DNA from: Macrococcus equipercicus
Lineage (GTDB): Bacteria; Bacillota; Bacilli; Staphylococcales; Staphylococcaceae
Length of the DNA stretch: 64,000 nucleotides
Direction: 5' to 3'
NCBI RefSeq assembly: GCF_004359525.2
Contig: NZ_SCWC02000001.1
Location: 434,001-498,000, forward strand
Part shown: positions 42,772-51,386 of the stretch, piece after piece
How positions within the stretch are numbered: the stretch's first letter is position 1
Layout of the letters: each line of letters begins with the position of its first letter
Program-made: the position numbers and the translations under genes
Notes under the pieces: model-generated
Seen by the model: only the letters and a program-made list of their open reading frames with translations
What the model was told of the DNA's origin: nothing
Database searches by the model: none

Positions 42772-44757
42772 ATGCCGCAAAATAAAAGAAGCAACTGGCA
42801 GTTCGGTCTAATGCTTGTCGCTATCGGTATCGTCTACGGGGATATCGGTACGTCTCCGCTCTATGTCATGAAAGCGGTCGTGGAGACGAACGGCGGAATG
42901 AAGGCGATGACTGAAGATTATATTATCGGCTGTCTGTCGCTTGTCATCTGGACCATCACCTTACTGACAACAGTAAAATATGTGCTGATTGCCATGCAGG
43001 CAGATAACCATGGTGAGGGAGGAATCTTCAGCCTTTACACTTTGGTCAGAAAACGCCGCCGCTGGTTGATTGTCCCGGCGATCATCGGCGGGGCAGCACT
43101 GCTCGCTGACGGCGTGCTGACGCCGGCCGTCACAGTTACAGCCGCTGTTGAAGGGATGCAGGAGATTCCGGCCCTCAAAAATAGCTTTGTCACTCATCAG
43201 ACTAATATTCTGATCGTTGTCATTTCTGTCATCTCGCTGATTTTCTTTGCACAGCGTTTCGGCACGGGCAGCATCGGTAAAATATTCGGACCGTTCATGC
43301 TGATCTGGTTCTCGATGATGGGTCTGTTCGGTGTGATTCAGCTGGCAACTGATTTATCTGTTTTAAGAGCGATCAATCCGCTGTATGGTATCCGTGTGCT
43401 GTTCGATGACAGCAACAAAATGGGACTGCTGATTCTCGGCACAGTATTCCTCTCGACGACAGGGGCTGAAGCACTGTACTCAGATATGGGACATGTCGGC
43501 AAGCATGCGATCTTTAAAACATGGCCGTTCGTCAAACTCATGCTGCTGCTCAGTTATTTCGGGCAGTCTGCATGGATTATCGGTCATATTAAGAAGCAGG
43601 ATATGCTCGGCAATCATGAGCTCAATCCGTTTTTTCAAGTCATGCCTGAATCATTTATTGTTTTCGGTGTCATTATCGCGACGGGTGCCGCGATTATAGC
43701 ATCTCAGGCATTAATCTCAGGAAGTTTCACGCTTGTCTCAGAAGCCATTCACTTACGGCTGCTGCCTAAGCTGGACATTAAATATCCTTCGACGATGAAA
43801 GGACAGATGTATATACCGGCTGTCACATTCTGCATCTGGATATTATGCATCATGGTCGTCCTGTACTTTAAAACATCAGTCAACATGGAAGCGGCCTACG
43901 GTCTGAGTATTACAGTGACAATGCTGATGTCGACGATATTGATCTATCATTACTTATCGATGAAGAAAATCGACAAAGGGCTGACAATCATAATTACTGG
44001 ATTTTTCCTGATACTGGAAAGTGCGTTCTTATTCTCAAGCCTCGCTAAATTCATGCACGGTGGTTATATCGCGGTCCTCATCTCTGTCGCGGTCATCGCG
44101 CTGATGATCGTCTGGTATAAAGGGTACAAAATCAAGGATAAGCGGACATTTGATGTCAACATCGATCTGTATGTGAACCAGCTGACAGCTTTATCAGCAG
44201 ATACAGCTGTCCCTAAATACGCTGCGAACCTCGTCTATCTGTCGACAACAAACGATATGAAGATGATTGAGAAACAGGCGCTGAAGTCTATTCTTGACGG
44301 CCGGCCGAAACGAGCAGACGTCTACTGGTTCGTCAATGTCAAAGTGTCTGATAAACCGTATCAGGTGAACTATCAGATTGAGGACTTCGGGACGAAGAAC
44401 ATCTTCAAAGTTCAGCTCGTTCTCGGCTTCCGTATCCATCAGAACATCAATCTGTACATCAAACAGATTGCAGCGCATATGCTGAAAGAAGGCATCATTC
44501 ATGAGCAGTCGCGCCGCTACGGTACGAATCCGACAAGAATCATCGGCGACTTCGCTTATATTCTTCTTATGGATCAACTGCCGATTGATGCCAGCATTGC
44601 ATGGTATGACCGCCTGATCATGCAGATAAAAATATTCTTGAAAAAATATACGGCTTCACCGACAAAATGGTTCGAACTGCCTGCGAATGAAGTGGTCTAT
44701 GAATCGATTCCGATTTCACTGCCTGCTCATAAAGCACCGTATATCAAACCGCTGTAA
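42772..44757 (+). CDS. kup: Kup-type potassium uptake transporter
   Basis: 661 residues from the ATG at 42772, six bases after AGAAGGG. KUP/HAK/KT family K+:H+ symporter. The family signature YGDIGTSPLYVMKAVVE is near residue 24, with LADGVLTPAVTVTAAVEGM near 105 and GTGAAIIASQALISGSF near 305. About twelve helices fill residues 10-450, and a cytoplasmic C-terminal domain follows. It stands alone between terminators; relation to the P450 or heme genes is not evident. Confidence 0.94.
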   Translation: MPQNKRSNWQFGLMLVAIGIVYGDIGTSPLYVMKAVVETNGGMKAMTEDYIIGCLSLVIWTITLLTTVKYVLIAMQADNHGEGGIFSLYTLVRKRRRWLIVPAIIGGAALLADGVLTPAVTVTAAVEGMQEIPALKNSFVTHQTNILIVVISVISLIFFAQRFGTGSIGKIFGPFMLIWFSMMGLFGVIQLATDLSVLRAINPLYGIRVLFDDSNKMGLLILGTVFLSTTGAEALYSDMGHVGKHAIFKTWPFVKLMLLLSYFGQSAWIIGHIKKQDMLGNHELNPFFQVMPESFIVFGVIIATGAAIIASQALISGSFTLVSEAIHLRLLPKLDIKYPSTMKGQMYIPAVTFCIWILCIMVVLYFKTSVNMEAAYGLSITVTMLMSTILIYHYLSMKKIDKGLTIIITGFFLILESAFLFSSLAKFMHGGYIAVLISVAVIALMIVWYKGYKIKDKRTFDVNIDLYVNQLTALSADTAVPKYAANLVYLSTTNDMKMIEKQALKSILDGRPKRADVYWFVNVKVSDKPYQVNYQIEDFGTKNIFKVQLVLGFRIHQNINLYIKQIAAHMLKEGIIHEQSRRYGTNPTRIIGDFAYILLMDQLPIDASIAWYDRLIMQIKIFLKKYTASPTKWFELPANEVVYESIPISLPAHKAPYIKPL

Positions 44758-44763
44758 TTCAAT

Positions 44764-44804
44764 ACAAAAGGACCTGCATGTGAAATGCAGGTCCTTTTGT
44801 TATT
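44764..44804. terminator. Bidirectional terminator between kup and hrtA
   Basis: A perfect 16-bp stem (44764-44779 with 44785-44800) around GTGAA, with T-rich and A-rich flanks. It lies between convergent genes and overlaps the hrtA stop codon. Confidence 0.9.
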
Positions 44805-45474
44805 CAGCTGCTAACGTCAAATAGCCGTCCTCAAGATAATACGTTTTATCAGTGTAGGAAAACAGGCGCTGGTCATGGGTAATCATGATGCAGGCGGCCC
44901 CCGATTCCTTAACACGCTTTCTCAGCATATCGACGACTTCAGACGCACGTTCCTTGTCAAGGCTCGCTGTCGGTTCATCGGCAAGAATCAGCTTCGGTTT
45001 ATTCATGAAAGCGCGGGCAATGGCTGTCCGCTGTTTTTCGCCGCCCGACAGCTCTTTTGGATGAGCGGACAGGCGATGGCCGAGTCCGAATGATGTCAGC
45101 AGCTGTTCGGCACGTGCAGAGGCTTCTTTCTTGCTCTGCCCTGCCTCACTGCCGACTGCCGTCAACTGTTCTTTAACTGTCAAGTAGGGCAGCAGGTGAG
45201 ATGACTGGAAGATGAAACCGATGTCTTTCAGCCGCATGTCGGTTCTTTCATTGTCAGTGAGGTGGCGCCATGCTCTGCCATCAAGAGTAATATCGCCGCA
45301 AGACGGGGTGAGTAATGCGCCGACGATGGACAGCAGCGTACTTTTACCGGAGCCGGATGGACCATACAGCGCAACGATTTCTCCCGGCGCCAGCTGCAGA
45401 TTGATATCTTTCAGCACAGTCGTCGCCTGCGCGCCTTTACCATATGTTTTTGAGACGTTTTCGATGCTTAGCAT
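44800..45474 (-). CDS. hrtA: Heme efflux ABC transporter ATP-binding protein HrtA
   Basis: 224 residues. Walker A GPSGSGKSTLLSI is near residue 38, the signature ELSGGEKQRTAIARAF near 142, Walker B LILADEPTASLD, and the H-loop ITHDQR. Segments IGFIFQSSHLLPYLTVKEQL and VGSEAGQSKKEAS resemble S. aureus HrtA as I remember it. It powers export of toxic heme with HrtB. The gene starts one base after the hrtB stop, and its ribosome site GGAGGAG lies inside hrtB. Divergence from hssRS supports the assignment. Confidence 0.88.
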   Translation of the reverse strand: MLSIENVSKTYGKGAQATTVLKDINLQLAPGEIVALYGPSGSGKSTLLSIVGALLTPSCGDITLDGRAWRHLTDNERTDMRLKDIGFIFQSSHLLPYLTVKEQLTAVGSEAGQSKKEASARAEQLLTSFGLGHRLSAHPKELSGGEKQRTAIARAFMNKPKLILADEPTASLDKERASEVVDMLRKRVKESGAACIMITHDQRLFSYTDKTYYLEDGYLTLAAE

Positions 45475-45475
45475 A

Positions 45476-46534
45476 TTATTCTCCTCCTAAAGCGACCTGC
45501 GGGTCAATTTTAATGACTTTGATCAGTGACATCATGGCACCGATTAACGAGACGACAAAGAATAGTCCTGCGAGTATAACGACAAGGTTATGATTTAAAT
45601 AAAACGGCATTGTCGCAGGCAGGAACATAGAGATGACGACGGTCAGTATAATCGCTGCTGCGACACCGATGAACGTGATCAGCATAATTTCCGCGAGAAT
45701 GACGAGCGCAATCTTCCGGTTCTTCATACCGATGGCTTTCAAAATACCGTATTCATTAGTCTTCTGTATCGTGATCACATAGAAGAACGCTGAAATAACA
45801 ATCGCAGAGATCACGAACAGGAATACGACCATCAGCTGCAGCGGCATCTGTTCAGCTTCAAAGCTTGGGATTCCTTTTTTCAGTTCATCGGCTGTGATGA
45901 TCTCTGAGTCACTTAAGTCATCTTTCAGTTTGCTCAGTTCTGCTTTATCATTGGCCTGAACAAAGCCGGCATTTGGTGTGACATCGGGATTGAACTGCTC
46001 AAATCCTGCTTTCGTGACGATGGCAGCCGGTGTATGGGCGTACATCTCTTTTGCGATGAAACCGGTCACTCTATATTTGATTTTTTTCTTGTTGTCTTCT
46101 TTATTTTTTACAGTTAATGTATCATTCAGTTTTAATTTTTCCTGCAGCGATTCGTCGACAGCAATTTCATCTGCCTGCTTCGGCATCCGGCCTTCAACTA
46201 TCGTTCTTTCGGGCATTGTTTCAGAGTACATCGCTGCGACAGAGAGATTATTAGTCAGCGGCAGCAGCTGCATGGCAAGCAGGTCGATATGATAGTCCGT
46301 CAGCAGCTGCTTGTCTTTATCGCTGAGGGCCGACTGTGTCAGCTGATGATCAGCATCCTTATCTATGATGTACTGCTCTGCCTTCATATGGTCGATTGCT
46401 GAGACATTATCCTGACCGAGCCCTTGTGCTAAACTAGTGACAAAGAGCACAAGAAAAGCCAGCAGGAACAAGATGGCTGTAATCAGTAAGTATTTTAGTT
46501 TGTAGTAAGAGAGTTCTTTTAAAGCGAGTTTCAT
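45476..46534 (-). CDS. hrtB: Heme efflux ABC transporter permease HrtB (FtsX-like)
   Basis: 352 residues from the ATG at 46534, after AAAGGAAG; the frame continues upstream but only antisense to hssR. The architecture is one N-terminal helix (LLITAILFLLAFLVLFVTSL), an extracellular domain of about 200 residues, then three helices in a FtsX/MacB domain (AFFYVITIQKTNEYGILKAIGM). LAQGLGQDN near the first helix and the C-terminal DPQVALGGE match HrtB-type permeases. It is first in the leftward hrtBA operon, just behind the HssR repeat. Confidence 0.87.
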   Translation of the reverse strand: MKLALKELSYYKLKYLLITAILFLLAFLVLFVTSLAQGLGQDNVSAIDHMKAEQYIIDKDADHQLTQSALSDKDKQLLTDYHIDLLAMQLLPLTNNLSVAAMYSETMPERTIVEGRMPKQADEIAVDESLQEKLKLNDTLTVKNKEDNKKKIKYRVTGFIAKEMYAHTPAAIVTKAGFEQFNPDVTPNAGFVQANDKAELSKLKDDLSDSEIITADELKKGIPSFEAEQMPLQLMVVFLFVISAIVISAFFYVITIQKTNEYGILKAIGMKNRKIALVILAEIMLITFIGVAAAIILTVVISMFLPATMPFYLNHNLVVILAGLFFVVSLIGAMMSLIKVIKIDPQVALGGE

Positions 46535-46565
46535 GATTAACTTCCTTTCTATTTTGTTTGATAAC

Positions 46566-46594
46566 GTTATATTAAGGGAGTTATATGAACTGAA
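46566..46594 (-). promoter_or_regulatory. Candidate hrtBA promoter
   Basis: On the minus strand TTCAGT (46589-46594), an exact 17-base spacer and TATAAC (46566-46571). The -35 lies inside the HssR direct repeat, as expected for a response-regulator-activated promoter with a poor -35. Confidence 0.6.
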
Positions 46595-46601
46595 TATGAA
46601 C
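46582..46601 (-). promoter_or_regulatory. HssR operator: direct repeat upstream of hrtBA
   Basis: Minus-strand sequence GTTCATATT-CA-GTTCATATA: two 9-base direct repeats two bases apart with one mismatch. S. aureus HssR binds GTTCATATT-N2-GTTCATATT upstream of hrtAB, so this is an almost exact match. It lies between divergent hrtB and hssR. Confidence 0.85.
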
Positions 46602-46613
46602 AGGAGCGAAAAA

Positions 46614-47279
46614 ATGAAACCGACTATTTTAATTGTGGACGATGAGAAGAATATTAGAGAGATGGTGCTCCGGGGACTGCCTGATTTCACAGTCGTCGGT
46701 GCAGCGGATGCTGAAGAAGCAGTGACGCTGCTCGATGAAGGCGGCGTTGATCTGTGCGTCGTCGATGTCATGATGCCTGGGACCAACGGATTTCTGCTGT
46801 GCGATGATATTAAACGCTGCTATCATAAGCCGGTCATCATGCTGACTGCCCGCAGTGAGCTGCACGATAAGCGCCAGGCATTCGAAGCGGGTTCTGATGA
46901 TTATATGACAAAGCCGTTCAGTACGGAGGAGCTGCAGTTCAGAATAAAGGCGGTGCTGAGCCGCTACCGCGTATCGTCAGAGCAGCTGAAGCTCGGCAAT
47001 GTCGAACTGAACCCTGAGAGTTATGAGCTATATATCAATGACCAGACACTGTATTTGCCGCGGAAAAAATTCGAACTGCTGAGTACATTGGTCAAGCGCG
47101 AACCGAAAGTGGCACCGCGTGACGAGCTCATCACTGAAATATGGGGCTATGACTTCGACGGCGACGAGCGGACCATCGATGTTCATATTAAGCGGTTGAG
47201 AAAGCGGCTGGCGGCTGTTCAGGCAACGATCGAAATTGTCACAGTGCGGGGCGTCGGCTATAAGGTGCATCATGTTTAA
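46614..47279 (+). CDS. hssR: Heme-response regulator HssR (OmpR family)
   Basis: 221 residues from the ATG at 46614, behind AGGAG (46602-46606); the longer frame overlaps the operator. The receiver domain has phosphoacceptor Asp51 (VVDVMMPG) with acidic pocket VDDEKN at 8-13 and the switch Lys in YMTKPFSTEELQ. A winged-helix DNA-binding domain follows (LPRKKFELLSTLVKREPKV, then DVHIKRLRKRL). It activates hrtBA when heme is in excess. Overlaps hssS by 8 bases. Confidence 0.88.
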   Translation: MKPTILIVDDEKNIREMVLRGLPDFTVVGAADAEEAVTLLDEGGVDLCVVDVMMPGTNGFLLCDDIKRCYHKPVIMLTARSELHDKRQAFEAGSDDYMTKPFSTEELQFRIKAVLSRYRVSSEQLKLGNVELNPESYELYINDQTLYLPRKKFELLSTLVKREPKVAPRDELITEIWGYDFDGDERTIDVHIKRLRKRLAAVQATIEIVTVRGVGYKVHHV

Positions 47280-48621
47280 CCGGTTGTCGACACAGTTTAT
47301 TGTCTCGACATTAATCGTTATGCTGCTCAGCAGTCTGCTTGCCTTTTTGCTCGCCAATGTCTGCTACCATAGTTATTTGAAACCGATGAATGACGCGCGT
47401 ATCACGCACACGCTGGCCAGGCAGAAACAGTTTATAGAGCACCACCCGGACATCGATAGTGCTGCTTACTTCAACCAGGTTGCAAGCTTGAATTTCCAGG
47501 TGATGGCGATTAAAGACGGGCAGAAGCGCTTCTACGGTACACCGTTCCGAGTGGATAATCTCACAGTCCAGCCGCTTGAACACAAGATCTATCACGGCAT
47601 CAAAAACAGGCCGTTTAATTTGTTCATCACCGGCTTCTTTGATAACGAGACGAAAAATACAGTGGGCAGGACGCTGATTGTGAACGGTGAATCTTATGAT
47701 GTCTATATTCGTCCGGATGTCGGGCAGAGCATGGGAGAATTCAGGGTGTTTCTGGCGATACTGCTCGTACTCATTGTCCTCTTCTCCATCTTCTTCGTGC
47801 TGCTCAGTTCCATCGGCATCGTCAGTCCGGTCGTTAAACTGAAGTCGTTTGCAGAGCGCATTCGCAGCGGAGATTACAGCGACGTGACAGCGATTAAGCG
47901 GCGCGATGAGATCGGTGTGCTGGCTCGCGAGATGGAAGAGATGAGCCGCGCCATCAAGCGGCATCAAGAGATGAATGAACGGTTCGTCGCCAATGTCAGC
48001 CATGAAATCCAGTCGCCAATCACTAATCTGCTCGGCCTGACGCATCAGCTGAAAGACCGGCAGGACAGCACGGTGATCTCAGCCATTGAGCATCAGTCAG
48101 AACGACTCAGCAGACTGACGAAACAGCTGCTGCTGCTCGCTGCCATTGATAACGAAGGCGTAAAGCTCAAGAGGGCATATTTTAACGGCCGGGAGCTGCT
48201 GCAGGAAGTCATCCAGTCGATGCTCTATCAGCTGGACCTGAAAGAGCAGCTTGCCATCGCTGACGCTGATGACATCATGCTTTACGGGCACCGGGACCTG
48301 CTGTTTCAGCTCGTGACGAACTTACTGTCGAATGCCATTAAATATTCGCCGGCAGTAGGAGAGATCCGCCTGTCACTGAAACTCAGAGCGGGTCATACTG
48401 TTCTGCAGGTGAGTGACAATGGCCGCGGGATGACTGATGACACGCGCAGGCATTTGTTTGAGCGCTTCTATAAGGCGGATACAAAGGAAGATGAAACGCT
48501 GTCAAATGGTCTTGGGATGGCTATCGTGCATGAAATAGCAGTGCTGCACGGCGCGGAACTGAAAGTCGACAGCGAACTGAACGGTGGGACCATCATCACT
48601 GTTATCTTTCCGGCGCAATAA
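47272..48621 (+). CDS. hssS: Heme-sensing histidine kinase HssS
   Basis: 449 residues from the ATG at 47272, overlapping the hssR stop. Two helices (about 10-31 and 159-183) flank an extracellular sensor. Its segments RFYGTPFR, YHGIKNRPFNLFITGFFDN and NTVGR resemble staphylococcal HssS. HAMP follows (about 183-235), then HisKA with His244 in NVSHEIQSP (the more usual form is HEIKTP), and HATPase_c with NLLSNAIKYSP, DNGRGM and NGLGMAIV. It senses heme stress and phosphorylates HssR. Confidence 0.88.
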   Translation: MFNRLSTQFIVSTLIVMLLSSLLAFLLANVCYHSYLKPMNDARITHTLARQKQFIEHHPDIDSAAYFNQVASLNFQVMAIKDGQKRFYGTPFRVDNLTVQPLEHKIYHGIKNRPFNLFITGFFDNETKNTVGRTLIVNGESYDVYIRPDVGQSMGEFRVFLAILLVLIVLFSIFFVLLSSIGIVSPVVKLKSFAERIRSGDYSDVTAIKRRDEIGVLAREMEEMSRAIKRHQEMNERFVANVSHEIQSPITNLLGLTHQLKDRQDSTVISAIEHQSERLSRLTKQLLLLAAIDNEGVKLKRAYFNGRELLQEVIQSMLYQLDLKEQLAIADADDIMLYGHRDLLFQLVTNLLSNAIKYSPAVGEIRLSLKLRAGHTVLQVSDNGRGMTDDTRRHLFERFYKADTKEDETLSNGLGMAIVHEIAVLHGAELKVDSELNGGTIITVIFPAQ

Positions 48622-48716
48622 TATACAACGTGTCATGTTCTGACGCTGCGATGTATGTTAAACTAATGACAATTGTTTATACTGAAATGAGCGAAAGAAA
48701 CAGATGAGGTGACGCA

Positions 48717-49592
48717 GTGAGAGAAGGATTAATTTATAAGGCGTTAAGCGGTTTTTATTATGTGGACAGTGAAGGTGAAAGCTTCCAGTGCCGTGCGCGT
48801 GGTGTGTTCCGGAAAAAAGGCATCTCGCCGCTTGTCGGTGATGAAGTTATCTTTCAGATTGAAAATGAGACGGACGGCTACATTACAGAACTGAAACCCC
48901 GCCGGAATGAACTGAAGCGGCCGCCAGTCGCTAATATCGACCAGGTGCTCGTCGTGATGAGTGCGAAAGAACCTGAATTCAGCAAAAACTTAATCGATAA
49001 ATTCCTTGTTATTGTTGAAAGCTATGACATAGAGCCTTGTCTCATTGTCACGAAGAAAGATCTGCTGAACGCGGCACAGACTGCAGCGATAGAGAGCCAG
49101 CTGAGCGATTATGAAGCCATCGGTTACCGCACGTATTTCGTCTCCAATCTTGAGGACCAGTCAGCGCTTGCCGATATTTTAGTGGATGGCATTAACGTGC
49201 TGAGCGGGCAGTCAGGTGTCGGCAAATCGTCACTGATCAATGCGGTGAAACCTGACAGTCAGCTTGAAACTGGGATTATTTCAAGCGCCCTTAACCGCGG
49301 GAAGCATACGACCAGGCATGTTGAACTGATTCAAGTGAACGGCAAGTATTTAGCGGATACGCCGGGGTTCAGTGCACTTGATATCGCCCATATTGATAAA
49401 TATATCCTCAAAAACTGCTTTCCTGAGTTTGTGGCTCGTGAAGACCAGTGCAGATACAGGGAATGTCTGCATGTCAATGAGCCGTCATGCGCTGTTAAAG
49501 CAGCGGTTGAATCGGGTGAGGTGATGCAGTCAAGGTATGACAACTATCTGCAGCTGATGAATGAAATTGAGACGAGAAAGGTGAGATATTGA
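48717..49592 (+). CDS. rsgA: Ribosome small subunit-dependent GTPase RsgA
   Basis: 291 residues, GTG start after GAGGTG. 30S maturation factor. The order is an N-terminal OB fold, then a circularly permuted GTPase domain in which the G4-like IVTKKDLL (near 112) precedes the P-loop GQSGVGKSSLIN (near 163) and DTPGFSALD, and a C-terminal zinc knuckle with Cys/His in CRYRECLHVNEPSC. In B. subtilis it directly follows prkC; here about 10 kb of accessory genes intervene. One-base overlap with rpe. Confidence 0.95.
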   Translation: MREGLIYKALSGFYYVDSEGESFQCRARGVFRKKGISPLVGDEVIFQIENETDGYITELKPRRNELKRPPVANIDQVLVVMSAKEPEFSKNLIDKFLVIVESYDIEPCLIVTKKDLLNAAQTAAIESQLSDYEAIGYRTYFVSNLEDQSALADILVDGINVLSGQSGVGKSSLINAVKPDSQLETGIISSALNRGKHTTRHVELIQVNGKYLADTPGFSALDIAHIDKYILKNCFPEFVAREDQCRYRECLHVNEPSCAVKAAVESGEVMQSRYDNYLQLMNEIETRKVRY

Positions 49593-50239
49593 TGGTTAAA
49601 ATTGCACCGAGCTTATTATCATGTGATTTTACGAAGCTTCAGGAGGAGGTCAAGAAACTGGAGGCGAGCGGCGTCGACTATCTGCATTATGATGTCATGG
49701 ACGGTCAGTTCGTACCAAACATCTCTTTCGGGCTGCCGATATTAGCGCAGCTGCGGCAGATTACCTCGCTGCCGATTGACAGCCATCTGATGATTGCCGA
49801 CCCTGAAGTGTTCGTCAGTCAGTTTGCGGATGCCGGCAGCGATATCATTACCGTTCACTTGGAAGCGACGCCTCACATTCACCGCGTGCTGCAAATGATC
49901 AGGCAGAAGGGTAAGAAAGCAGGAGTGGCTGTTAATCCCGGAACGAACGTGACACTGCTTGAGCCGGTGCTGTCTGATGTCGACCTTGTACTTGTGATGA
50001 CCGTCAATCCGGGTTTCGGCGGCCAGTCGTTCATAGAAGGCATGGTTGACAAGATCAGCTATCTGGACGACTACCGCCGGGCACACGGCCTGACCTATGA
50101 GATTGAAGTGGACGGCGGCATCAATGAGGAGACAGCCGCATTGTGCCGGGCACGCGGTGCCGACGTGTTTGTTGCAGGGTCCTATTTCTTCAAGCATGAT
50201 GATTACAATGTACCTGCACAGAAACTGAGGGGTGAATAA
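49592..50239 (+). CDS. rpe: Ribulose-phosphate 3-epimerase
   Basis: 215 residues from the ATG at 49592, which overlaps the rsgA stop; a TTG at 49589 is less likely. Pentose phosphate pathway TIM barrel. The motifs are IAPSLLSCDF at the N-terminus, HYDVMDGQFVPNISFG near 32, VMTVNPGFGGQSF near 135 and EVDGGINEETA near 172 (metal and catalytic Asp). Overlapping and tightly spaced with rsgA and thiN. Confidence 0.95.
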   Translation: MVKIAPSLLSCDFTKLQEEVKKLEASGVDYLHYDVMDGQFVPNISFGLPILAQLRQITSLPIDSHLMIADPEVFVSQFADAGSDIITVHLEATPHIHRVLQMIRQKGKKAGVAVNPGTNVTLLEPVLSDVDLVLVMTVNPGFGGQSFIEGMVDKISYLDDYRRAHGLTYEIEVDGGINEETAALCRARGADVFVAGSYFFKHDDYNVPAQKLRGE

Positions 50240-50240
50240 G

Positions 50241-50885
50241 ATGGATCTGCATCTGCTATGTACATATAACGGCGTGACAGAGGACACGCTGAGTCAGCTC
50301 GCTCATGAGGACTGGGTCGGGATAGATTACGGCACCGTCGTGCTGCTCAGGCACGGGATCACTCCGATTGCTGCTTTCGGTGACTTTGATTCGACGACGC
50401 CCGCAGAACGCGACTTGATCAATGACCATATCGAAGTGGAAGTGCTGCCGTCAGAAAAAAATGAGACGGATCTTGAAGTAGGCATTCACTACGCGTTGAC
50501 GCTTGATTATGACCGGGTGTTCATTCACGGCGCGACAGGCGGCCGGATGGATCACTTCCTCGGCAACTTACAGACACTTGCACATCCGGACGTCATATTG
50601 TCCGGCAGTGAGTTCTATATTGTAGATGACCAGAACATCATCCAGGTGCTGGCAGCAGGCACACATATCATTACGCATGCGCAAGACATGCAGTATGTCT
50701 CCTTCATTCCGCTCGGCGAGCAGGTGCTGCTGACGATAGAAGGCCTGAAATACGAGCTGCCCCGCACACCGCTTGAACTAGGGCGGACGCGGACGGTGTC
50801 CAATGAGTTTATCGCTGACCGGGCCCAAGTGACAGTAGAGAACGGCATGGTCTATATGGTGCAGAGCAGGGACAAATCAGCATAA
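50241..50885 (+). CDS. thiN: Thiamine pyrophosphokinase
   Basis: 214 residues from the ATG at 50241, behind AGGGGTG; an in-frame GTG at 50232 overlaps rpe. It converts thiamine to thiamine diphosphate. GDFDSTTP (near residue 50, metal site) and FIHGATGGRMDHFLGNLQTL (near 96-115) are diagnostic. It follows rpe by one base and ends at a terminator shared with rpmB. Confidence 0.93.
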   Translation: MDLHLLCTYNGVTEDTLSQLAHEDWVGIDYGTVVLLRHGITPIAAFGDFDSTTPAERDLINDHIEVEVLPSEKNETDLEVGIHYALTLDYDRVFIHGATGGRMDHFLGNLQTLAHPDVILSGSEFYIVDDQNIIQVLAAGTHIITHAQDMQYVSFIPLGEQVLLTIEGLKYELPRTPLELGRTRTVSNEFIADRAQVTVENGMVYMVQSRDKSA

Positions 50886-50918
50886 AAAAAAAGACCTTCC
50901 ACACAAAGGTCTTTTTTT
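50886..50918. terminator. Bidirectional terminator between thiN and rpmB
   Basis: AAAGACCTT (50890-50898) pairs with AAGGTCTTT (50906-50914) around CCACACA. A-run and T-run extensions allow termination on both strands. Confidence 0.88.
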
Positions 50919-50935
50919 CTGTATCTATATAGTCA

Positions 50936-51124
50936 TTAAACGCGAGTCACTTTACCTGATTTTAATGCACGAGCAGAAACCCATACACGTTTCGGTTTGC
51001 CATCTACAAGGATTCTAACTTTTTGTAAGTTAGCATTCCAGCGACGTTTGTTCGCATTCATAGCGTGAGAACGATTGTTACCAGTTACGGCTTTACGGCC
51101 TGTAACGTGACATACTTTAGCCAT
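50936..51124 (-). CDS. rpmB: 50S ribosomal protein L28
   Basis: 62 residues. The N-terminal [20 protein letters not shown] and the core [12 protein letters not shown] are diagnostic for bL28. Only one cysteine is present, so this is the non-zinc (C-minus) form. AAAGGAGG precedes the start. It is transcribed opposite to its neighbours, as in B. subtilis, where spoVM lies next to it; no spoVM reading frame is seen here. Confidence 0.96.
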   Translation of the reverse strand: MAKVCHVTGRKAVTGNNRSHAMNANKRRWNANLQKVRILVDGKPKRVWVSARALKSGKVTRV

Positions 51125-51325
51125 GTGATTTCCTCCTTTAATGATATATAGAGATACACTTATCTTTTACATACCATAGTAATTTAACACAAATGAGTAG
51201 AGGTTGCAACTTTATTGTTGAGAAACTTGTGACAGCTGTGTGTTATTTTATGACAGAAAACCGGTCGGCTGTCTCTGCTGAGACATTGTATTCATTGAGC
51301 TGTGCTTTCATATTTTAGAGTTTTC

Positions 51326-51355
51326 TTGTACATTGCAGGGAATATTGCGTATAAT
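51326..51355 (+). promoter_or_regulatory. Promoter for the yloU-fakA unit
   Basis: TTGTAC (51326-51331), an 18-base spacer and a perfect TATAAT (51350-51355), 32 bases before the yloU start. The rest of the 262-base gap between rpmB and yloU shows no gene. Confidence 0.7.
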
Positions 51356-51386
51356 AACTTGATGAATGAAAATTAGGAGGGATCTC

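Noticed and set aside
45476-46786. Longer start for the hrtB permease at 46786
   Set aside because: The extra 84 residues are Ser/Thr-rich antisense of hssR; the ATG at 46534 has a good ribosome site and matches HrtB length.
47311-48045. 244-codon minus-strand frame inside hssS
   Set aside because: Antisense to a kinase with all motifs in order, without a plausible start context.
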